Positions 1-10,500 of a stretch of 64,000 nt of DNA are shown here, piece by piece. The stretch comes from Choristoneura fumiferana. Its lineage: Eukaryota > Arthropoda > Insecta > Lepidoptera > Tortricidae. How positions within the stretch are numbered: the first letter of the stretch is position 1; the number at the start of each line of letters is the position of its first letter. The translations under genes were made by a program, and so were the position numbers. The stretch lies in the NCBI RefSeq assembly GCF_025370935.1, contig NC_133472.1:35291337-35355336 (forward strand), given 5' to 3'. Under the pieces are notes generated by a model, which had not been told where the DNA came from, did no database searches, and saw nothing but the letters and a program-made list of their open reading frames with translations.

Positions 1-57
1 AGTTTGACCCTGCGACTTATTAATGGTCATGGTCGTGGGAATTTTGCATTTTTCCGG

Positions 58-355
58 AGAATAAAATAATAAATTAAAAAAATCAAAAAACCCGACTGCC
101 TTAAAATACTAAAAAGAAGAAAACAAGTGTAGTGGGCTAGAACTTTGTTAAGTAGCTAACTTAAAGTTCAACTGTCGGGACCCATTAGGTAATAATTTTT
201 GAGCGTCACTATTTAAATGGGTCCCGACTGTTGAACTTTAAGTTAGCTACTTAACGAAGTTCTAGCCCACTAGACTTGTTTTCTTCTTTTTAGTATTTTT
301 TAAGGCAGTCTGGTTTTTTGATATTTTAAATTTATTATTTTATTTCCCACTTTTC
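58..355. repeat. foldback element with about 130-bp arms
   Basis: The left arm (about 58-188) and right arm (about 215-355) are near-perfect reverse complements, e.g. 'gggctagaacttt' at 134-146 against the complementary run near 252-265. They are separated by a loop of about 26 bp. Such long-arm palindromes are typical of MITE/foldback elements. No coding capacity. Confidence 0.8.
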
Positions 356-689
356 TGTGAAAATGGTATATTAAAACGATTATAAACTATATATATATAT
401 ATATATATATTTAGAATGGGCTAATTATATGCTTTCATTTGATACTCCACTCGATAGGTTTAAATAAAAAAACATTTTTTGAATACTTACAATTTGGCGT
501 CAAAAATCCGTCATTTTGATTTTTCAAGAATTTCATGTACGCAGTGTCACTCGCGTCATCAAGACGAATCCAATGACGTATCATTTATCAAAATCGGTTC
601 AGCCATTGAGTAGTTACGAGAGGACATAGGAATAGACATACATACATATGCGCCAAACACATAACCCTCCTTCTTCGCAGTCGGGTAAA

Positions 690-1134
690 AAGTAGCCTAT
701 GTCAATTAAGGATACTGTAGTTTTCTATTGCTGAAAGAATTTCTAAAATCAGCCGCGAAGTTTAATTCACTTCTATCCCACGGTAATTTCGCATTTTCCC
801 CGGGAATATGTAAATTAGGGATAGTCCGCAACTTTCTATTGTTGAAATTATTTCTAAAATCATCCCCGAAGTTGAATTTACTTACGGCCATCGCGCGGGA
901 ATTTTGCATTTTCCCAAAGAAGAGTAATCTATACCAATCAGCAATAGTGTAGCTTTATACTAGTGGAAAGATAAGTTAAAATCAGCTCTGAAGTTGAATT
1001 CAGTTTTTTCTATCCCATGGAAATTTTCGATTTTCCGTAAAAAAGTGGCCTATGTCAATCGAGGATAGTCATATTATATCATATGAAAGAGTTTTTAAAA
1101 GCAGTGCCAAAGTTTAATTTACCTATTTCTATCT
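690..1134. repeat. decayed tandem array of about 115-bp units
   Basis: Four diverged units start near 690, 808, 922 and 1046. Each carries, in order, a 'cctatgtcaat...gata' block, 'tttctaaaatcagc...gaagtt' and a 'cgggaattttgcattttcc'-like block. Positions 20-60 match the end of a unit too. The units resemble the internal part of a common lepidopteran interspersed repeat. Confidence 0.65.
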
Positions 1135-1769
1135 ATCACATAGATACTTAAATAAAATTTAACGATGTAGGTACAGCACGGTTGCGTTATTTAGGGGTGT
1201 GCTCACTTTTAGGGTGTCCTTGAAATAATCTGGACACATTGTTTGTTGTACAGAACAAAGTTTGTAGCCCTATATGGTTAATCACATATATGAGCTACAG
1301 CGTCTAATATTATGACAATGTCTACATCAACCTTATGGTTAATACTAATAGCGTAAGGGCGTATAGATATTTTATTTGACGTAGATTTTTTTGACGTCTT
1401 GGTAACGTTCATAATATTTTAACGTATTTATGACCTTGTGACAGTATTTATTTATTACTAGTTCAAAAAACATAGTTTTTTTTTGTATCGGTAATATGCT
1501 CAGACTCACCTTAGTAGTGATAATACAGAATTAATGAAGAGTTTCATGTCCTTTATTTGCGTTAATGTTACTTACGAAATGGTATGTACAAAAAATGACC
1601 CCTCATGCTCACGGATTTGGAAGAGCGAACAGCTTTGTCATGTCATGTAAATGGGTCATTACCGCATTATGCTGTTAAAAAAACATTGTACATCATAACA
1701 TAAGTTGTTAAATGCACTGCTCCTATGCTAACTTTAACTACACATGCTGGTTTAACTACTTATATTTAT

Positions 1770-2117
1770 CAGGGTTCGAAAATATTCGATATTTATTATA
1801 AATATCAAAATATCGGATAATATAAAAGTTAGATATATATCCATATTATTAATTGTAAAATAAATTAAGTAAAATTGTTTCTGCACTTTATCGATTACTT
1901 TCTTTGTAAAAAAAACTACTCCATCGCCATCTATATTTGGGAAGTATAAATGCAGTAACAAAGGCCAAAAAGGCCAAAAACTAGCTAAAATTACTTAATA
2001 ATATCAAATTTTTAAACCAATTTTTGTATTGATATATATTATAAAAAATAATTTGATATATCGGATATATATCATGATATATATATATATCTATTGATAT
2101 TATATCCTCGAACCCTG
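1770..2117. mobile_element. hAT-like MITE with perfect 8-bp target duplication
   Basis: The 348-bp AT-rich element starts CAGGGTTCGA and ends TCGAACCCTG. It is flanked on both sides by ATATTTAT (1762-1769 and 2118-2125). CAGGG-type termini and an 8-bp duplication are hallmarks of the hAT superfamily. The interior is mostly TA-rich and non-coding. Confidence 0.88.
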
Positions 2118-2394
2118 ATATTTATGTACATATTGTATTGTAAAACTCTTTATTGCACATAAAACACCAAAATAACAGAACACAGGATAATAAGATGTAC
2201 AAAGGCGAACTTATCCCTTAAAGGGATCTCTTCCAGTTAACCTTTAAACGATTGACAGGATATCAGACATATGTAGTAATTATTCTTATTGTACTTAGGT
2301 ATGTGCTACCGGCCCCAGCGAATGTTCATTCATTTATTTCGATAAAATATACAAAAAAATATATTTTATTCACCTTTGTTAACTTTATTTACAG

Positions 2395-2530
2395 AACGTG
2401 GATCACAAGGCGAAATTCCGTTCCAAAAAGGGGCAACTGCCATTTGTGGAGTTGAATGGTGAAGAGATTGCCGACAGCACTTTCATCATAAAGGACCTTT
2501 CGGAAAAATTCAATAAGGATCTTGATTCGG
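2395..2530 (+). CDS. fax: fax exon (thioredoxin-like domain, first exon visible)
   Basis: The acceptor is 'tttacag' ending at 2394 and the donor is 'gtaagc' at 2531. It encodes 45 complete codons from NVDHKAKFRSKKGQLPFVEL to NKDLDS plus one base (phase 1 out). It holds the 'LPFVELNGEEIADS' loop and strand that in thioredoxin-fold proteins carries the cis-proline. Entry phase 0 is inferred from family agreement of 'NVDHK'. A +1-frame reading through the same DNA is out of frame and is not coding. Confidence 0.88.
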
Positions 2531-5500
2531 GTAAGCTGCCTTGTTATTTATTACCTCATTAGACATGTTTTGTCCGTCACTTCTCTATGTCAACTTAGTA
2601 GCCAGTTATTTCTCGATTATAATACAATAATAATATATGAGCAATATTACTCCCGTCGTAATAGAAAGCGAAAAATAAAATGTATTGCGAACGCAGGGGC
2701 ACGTATCTATGTGTCAGAGGTCATTGCACCAGCAAGGGCATCATAGCTCCGCGTCCTCAGAGCCCCGGGCAACCTAGAATCCTAGATTGCACAGGGACGT
2801 CGCGCATGTGCATTTTGTTGCGAGCGGGAATGCTGACCTGCAGCACCTGACCTATTTGTTACACGCAGCGCTGACGGCGGAGCAGCGCGTGGTCTCGCAC
2901 GCGATGATCTCGATGGTCGAGAACCACCTGTCGTGGGTGCTGCTGTGGTGGCGCGCCAAGTATCCCGACAGCGTCATTAAAGGATACCACGTCAATCTGC
3001 AGAACGCGCTCAACACCCGCCTGCCAAACCCGATACTTAACTTCTGCTACAAGCTCACCTCAGGCCGCAAGGTGTGTTATTTTATCACAAACTTTTTATT
3101 CTCACTGAGATGTTTCCATCACGCAAAAGCGGCTCAGTGGATTTGATTGATGATGATGAATGTTTTAGGATACTTTTTTTTCCTGGAATAGCGTAACTGA
3201 TCGCGGGATAGCGATATATGAATTCATCGTTCGTAGGCGAAGTCGCGGGCAACAGCTTATTATTGAATATTGCTTAACTAGCCTTAACCCGCGGCTTCAC
3301 CCGCATTAGAAATAGCTTAATGCCGTCTAAACTCAACTGTTGTAAATTATGCCTGTGCAATTTTTTGAAGTACACAACGACAAACGTTTACTTCCACGAT
3401 TATTGTTACCATGGCAACGCAATAAATAAATGTCTATTTACAGAGTTTGGCTTGAAGTAGCGTTTCCACCAGAGATGTGCGAGGAATATTTTTTTCATTA
3501 ACCAATAGAAACGCTTCATTTACCTCGCCTCGCTCCGCTCAACTGTTTCTACCAGATATGTGCTGTGCAAGGATGTGTAAATGAAGCGTTTTTATTGGTT
3601 ATTGAAAAACACATCCCTCGCAACACATCCTCGTACATTATTGATGGAAACACAGCTTAAAAAAAAGTTTCTGCAAAAATTTGAAAGGACAACGTTCGCT
3701 CGCACAACGCCATCTATTGATTGCAAACGAAGTTAACACGTCATATTGAGAGCCGAGGTGCGGTACGTCACCGTTCTTGGACCGCGTCGTCTATTCTTAT
3801 CTTTGTCTATCTGTACGCCAAGTTTCATGTAAATCCGTTCAGCTGTTATTGCGTGATGGAGTTACAAACATCCAAACATCTTCACAAACTTTCACATTTA
3901 TAATATGATTATATTATTATTAAGTAGGATATTACTTAATATAACTCATTGACATAATAAAACTGCTTCATTATGACAGATCCACTGAACTTAATATCTA
4001 ACTTTGCGAGATAGTTTAAAACACCATCATCATCATCAATATCATCATCATGTCAGCCGAAAGATGCCCACAGCTGGGCAAGCCTGCCCCAAGGCTCTCC
4101 ACTATATATAGATAGTTTACATAATTAGCTTTAAAATACGGACAAAAGTGCTACTTCTTACTTAAGCTAGCAATTCACTTGGCATATTCGTAGAAATATT
4201 TTGCAAATTTTGCGTGCGCGAAAGGGATGCACTATATCATTTCTAGTGTGAGTGGCGGAGATGAAAATAACGCAACTAGGGTTGCCAGATACAGGCATTT
4301 CATTTCCGGGACAATTCGAGGGTTACGAATTGGGTCGGTAGGTACTTAAAAAAAAAACCAAGCACAAAACCAAGTATTTTCTTCAAATTGCCAAATCATT
4401 AGAATTGCTCGTTTTAAAAAGTGAGCCCAGATTTTGTCATTTGGCAAGTCTTGTAAGGACCTCAAAAACAGTTCTTAGGCATTTGAATTCTGAGGCAGGG
4501 CGTCAATGTTAACCGAAGCTTCAATTTTTAACATGGAAGGAAATACTGCTCTCGTAACTTATTTAAAAAAACTATTATTATAGTTAGTAGTCGAAATCCG
4601 GGACATTAAAGCGTAATACCTAGAACCGGGATAAGACATGTAATTCCGGGACAATCCCGGATGTCCCGGCCATCTGGCAACCCTAAACACAACGCGAATA
4701 CACAATACCAAGTGAAGTGCCACCATTATTCAGAAAATCATGTATGTGAAACACACAGTGGAGGACACATCACTATTGTCGCAAAGATTACGCCTTTAAT
4801 ACGCACTGACCGAGCCAACTGACTGAGTAAAAAGTACCTAGCATAAGCGCCTGGTGTTAATAGTTGAAATTATTTTCCAGGGCATGAAGAAGGCAAAGGC
4901 GCACGGCATCGGGGTGCACAGCCAGGAGGAGATTATAGAGTTCGGCAAGAATGATCTGCGTGTGCTGTCTGACCTGCTTTCAGACAGACCATTCTTCTTC
5001 GGCGACGAGCCGACCCTAGTGAGTTGGACAACCTTAGTTTTAATTCGTCTTCATTCGCCTTTTGAACTTGATATTGTCTACTGCTGAATTAATTATATGC
5101 AATGGGTGGACAGTTGGACACATCATAAAACGTGGGCTGCCTTTTAAGTTCTGTCGTTTGCAAAACTCCCGTGGTTATTAGAAAAAAAACTAGTGTCATC
5201 TTAAAATATTTTAATTCAGAATTCGCAAACATAAGAATGACTCGAGATCGGCCGAACCGTTAGTACAGCGTCGGTTCAAAGTTGACAAGTCAGTTGTGAA
5301 AATGGAAATTTCGAAGGAAAATTTACGTGCGATAATTTTTTAAGAGCTGACTACGGTTTTTTTTTATTTATTTAACTTGAAACAATTAAACATGCATTAC
5401 ATTTAGTGTTACTCGCCAAACAGTTACGTTTATTGGCGAAAAGCGCTCAATTTATTTTAACTTAAGTACATAACTACCTAACCACCTCATTCTACATTGT

Positions 5501-7496
5501 ACAAACTTGCAAACAGAAGTAACAAAAGAAAAAAAAATTATATGTAAATAAAAATAACTTCACACACATAGGTACATAATTATTTTGGATCCCCGTGGAC
5601 AAGGTTACCGAGAAGAGAATCCCGTAAGCGTCAGATCAGAACCCCTGGACCAATGGAGATATTTAATTTTTAGAAAATACCAAAATTTACTACCTATTTG
5701 CTACTATTTGATACCTAACTTAAAATAATTAGTACCTCAATAGACAATAAAAAAACGAGTATAAAAGTGGTCCAGACATCCTGACGTCAGAATGAAACTT
5801 TTTTTTTTACACAGTTCGAGGCAACACAGCTAATTTATCTCTTAGTAAGTATTTACTACCTTTTTAGTACTCCAACATATAATTTATTCAAATTTGTTTA
5901 GCATACCAGAAAAATGTTACACATGAAATTTTTTTTTTGCCACGAAGTTTACTTTTCCTAATTTTTTAGAGTCACAATGACGGGTCTATCTATACAAATA
6001 TAAAAAAAAACAATTACTAATACTAAAAAAAAATACTATTTAGTACCTATTTAAAAAAAATACCCCTCTGTACTTGAACTTATTACAAAGGTACACCCGC
6101 CATCCTGACTGGCAGGACGGCGGGTATATGCTAATTTACTATCAACCTATTGATTTTTGACAAATGTTATTACTCGAAAAAAAAATGTACTAAATTTGTA
6201 CTTTAATATGCCGTTAAATTTTGAGCAATCAGATTTATGGTTTCTAGTTTTTACACATGTATTGTTTTTCTCCTTAAATTTTAGTTAGAAATAAGTTTAA
6301 GGTACGCTTACACCTATACACGTGTATTACTCGGAAACCATAAATCTGATTGCTCAAATTTTAACGGCATATAATAAAGTACAAATTTAGTAATTTTTTT
6401 GGAGAAAACTGGATCCGGTAGCTAAAGTTTTTGTGCCGAAGCTCAGAAAGACCGAAGTCAAAGAAACAAAATAAAATGTAGAAACTACATGCATTTTATC
6501 AATAATATAAACGTACGGTAAGAAACAAGCTTAAGGTACAGTCAACTACAAAGAGATTTATCCATGTTAATCTTACAAAATATTGTAACTTTTCGCATGT
6601 CATAATTTTTTTTTTTTTTTTTTTTTATTTGACTGGATGGCAAACGAGCAAGTGGGTCTCCTGATGGTAAGAGGGGGTATTGCAGATGCGTTGCCAACCT
6701 AGAGGCCTAAGATGGGATACCTCAAGTGCCAGTTATTTCACCAGCTGTCTTACTCTCCACGCCGAAACACAACAGTGCAAGCACTGCTGCTTCACGGCAA
6801 TTACCCTTGGTCACCTATTTCTAGTACCAACAAAACCTTACATTATCATCGACCCGTTTAAAATGCAACAATTATGTATTCCGCTACAATTCTTCCGAAT
6901 TATAAGTGTAGCGGGATATAATATATCGGTAGATAGTAAAAGAGGCTTGTTAGTGTATAATATTATTAAGACAAATATAAGCAAACGTTCAATGTTCCAA
7001 AACATGTAACCTATATATTTTAAATACAGAACAGGCCCTAAGCTATACTACGAAGTGTAAAATTCAAACTTCGTATCTTGCCGTCCTGTTGACGCTAATA
7101 CGAGAGCGAGAGGGACGGTAGATTTTCGAATTTCATAGTAGCCCCCCTGAATCTAAGCAAGCCGATTCGAAGTTTAAACACTAAATTTCTTCTTCATTAT
7201 CTACTAGTTTTTGCCCGCGGCTACGCACGTGTAAACCCGTTAGATCCAGCCTATGAATTGAACTTCTTTACTTAATTCACATGAGAATTCCTAAAAAATA
7301 TTGTAGATTTCATTAACGTTTCATAAAAACTGTGCTAAATTTCATGGCTCTGAACCTACCAGTTGAGATTTCGAGATTTTACTCGTATCGAGATCTCGTG
7401 GGAATATTTCGATAAAAAGTAGCCTATGTATTATTCCAATCCAATCACGCAGCTTTCGCAAATTTTAGCTAAGCTGAAGCTAGGTGAAGGAGTAAC

Positions 7497-7554
<58 letters not shown>

Positions 7555-10500
7555 TACTCACAAATTTTCGCATTTATAATATTAGTACTATTTGAAAATG
7601 AATAAAATAAATGCTGCTAAAATTAAAAAAAAACCTGACGTTTCACGAAAACAGTACGCACTTGTCATTGCATACATCTGTCTCAGGTAATTGGATAAAT
7701 AATATTTATTTAGTGTGTTGGTTACATTTCTTTGGAACATTGAACGTTTAATTATATTTGTCATAATATATCGGTAGATAGTAAAAGAGGCTTGTTAGTG
7801 TACAGTCAAATGCAAAAATATGGACTTATCTAACCCTTCAAAAATATGTACTCTTATTCCGGCGTAATAAGGCCGTGGTAACATATTTTTCAGTGGTTCA
7901 AATCGATACATATTTTTGCACTTGACTGTAGATTCGGAGGAAGCGTTGCGGGATACATAATTGTTGCATTTTGAACGATTCGATGATAATGTAGGGTTTT
8001 GTTGTTACTACCTAGTCTTATGTTCCAGCTCATGCCTTTAAAATGTGATATGCAATAAACATTTTGACTTTGACAATTAGTGTGACTTGAATTGTGATTA
8101 GCGGGAATTATCTCCTACATTTAATCTAGAACAAATATGATTTAACTCAATGCGAATGTTCACTGAAAACCTCTAAGAATGTCCGTGAAGAAGTTTAAAC
8201 TGCCAATTTAATTGTAATTTTAAAGTTTGTAGGTTAGGTTGACCATTCGGTTGCTCGGCTAGATTCCTTTTTTTTTAGTAATTGGTAATATCGACAAAAT
8301 TTAATCAACTAATCATAATATATAAGTGCACTAGCTCATAAAATAAGAATATCACATATTTAAATCATGAGAACTCAGTCAGAAATAATGACGTCTCTTG
8401 ATTTAGCAGTATGTAATTCTTTGGAACTACATATTAAATGAATAATACGCATTCAGAGCGATAGACAACGACAAAAAGATAATCATACCTAGAACCCTTA
8501 AGCTATCGCTATGGCTATTCAAAAATGAACACAACGCAATTGACTTCCTGTTTAGATATCATACATACAAACATTGATAAGAAAAGCGTTTTTAACGCAA
8601 GCTTTTTGTGCTGAATGTATTTTTATTGTACTTGCGTTTTCTTCAAAACTACATATATGTACTAAATTTCAAGTCAAGCGTACACTATTTTACACTAATA
8701 TTATAAAGAGGAAAGATTTGTAATTTTGTATGTTTGTAACGAATTAACTCAAAAACTACTGGAACGAACTTCAAAAATTCCTTCACTATTAGAATGCTAT
8801 TCCTAAAACATAAATAGGCTATATTTGTTGCTAGAAATAATTAGGGATCCGTACTAAAACTTCAATAATGTAACCAAAGGTGTAAAAAAAATTGCCATGA
8901 AATGTTTTTCATCGCATGCGAATTGGACATTTATTTCAAAAGATATTACGAATTTAAAAATATTAATCCAATTAAAAAATGCATAAGATATAATTTACTA
9001 TATACGTCGATGCTTCCCGGCTTCGCGCGGGTATTTAACCGACTGCCCAAAGCAGGGTTATTTTGAAAATTGTACCCATGTGGAGCCGGGGCGGAGCGTT
9101 AGTATTACTGTACTATTACTTATTCTGTGGTATTACGTACACTAACATTATCAGTTAAATAAATCAAAAAGACAGCATGAGCTCGATTATTTTGTTCAAA
9201 TTGGATTGTACAAAACGTTAGAGGCTCTATTTTTGTCCACGTTATATGCTTTAGTTCTATCTTTGTAGGTAAATTGTATTTACTCGATGTAGTTTGATTG
9301 GGTAATAAACAGAGATAAATTTAAATAGGTAAAAATTTAAGTACTTCTGAACTGATATAAAAATAAAAGTTTTTTTTAGCTTTTGTGATGTACACTTAAA
9401 CGAAAAACTATTTGATTCCTTTTAAAAAATCTTACACGTATAGTAAGCTATATTATTAACATCAGCGAATAACATATCGCGGAACGTGCAAAATTTTTGC
9501 GGGACGTAGACAAAGTTGCGCGGAACGTCTAGTATTTAGATACTAATCATGTCTGATCAGAACTATAAGCAGTTAAGACATTTTCAACAGTTCTTTTTGT
9601 CAACACTTAGCTTGTTTATAAAAACCAGTACGAAACGGCTGCGTGCTGTGTTATCGTTCAATATCCGTTGTTTTAAGGTGCGACCAAACCGCTGCTTAAA
9701 AAACGGTGACGGCACGGAATCGCAGTGACGCACCGTATGCATATATATTTTTAGTATATTTATCGCATGCTCTCCACACCGCTGCTTAAAATACGGAACA
9801 AAAGTCGTGACGCTTACGGCAAGTCTCTGCGATTCCGCACCGTCAACTTTTTAAGCAGCGGTTTGGCTGCACCTTTATTTGAAAACCTACGTGCGCATTG
9901 TCATAGATGTTGCATATTACGCGCGCGTGGCGCTCGGCTGTGTAGGTTGGTCGTAACATAGACATTGCGTTAGACGTGTGTCTGTGGAAACAATCAGTTG
10001 CAGTAAATACAAACAAAAAAAAAACAAGATATTGAGTAGAAATTAAAACCATATACTCTGGTCTGGGCACAGGCCTCCTCTCAGAACAAGAGGGCTTGGG
10101 CCATAGTTCCCACGCGGGCCCAGTGCGGATTGGGAACTTCACACGCACCATTGAATTGCTTCGCAGGTTTGTGCAGGTTTCCTCACGATGTTTTCCTTCA
10201 CCGCAAAGCTCGTGGTCTGTGCCCAGCAGTGGGACGTATATAGGCTGAGATGATGATGATGATGATGATGATGATGACTCTGGTCTACAGTCCCTTGCAG
10301 ATGTGAGAAAATTAAATTTCTAAATCAACGCAATCAGAAGATAGTAATTAAAAAAAGTGTTTCCATACAAACTGCCTAAACCAAAAAAAAATATAGGGTA
10401 CTTCCGGCTGTCCAAGGAACTGGAAACACTTTTTCTCAAAATTATTCGTATTATGTACACACGATTGCGCGTGAAAATGGTACGGTGCACATAATACAAA

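Noticed and set aside
1..2394. Search for the missing N-terminal fax exons
   Set aside because: No acceptor/donor pair encloses a plausible thioredoxin-fold start; the stretch is explained by repeats.
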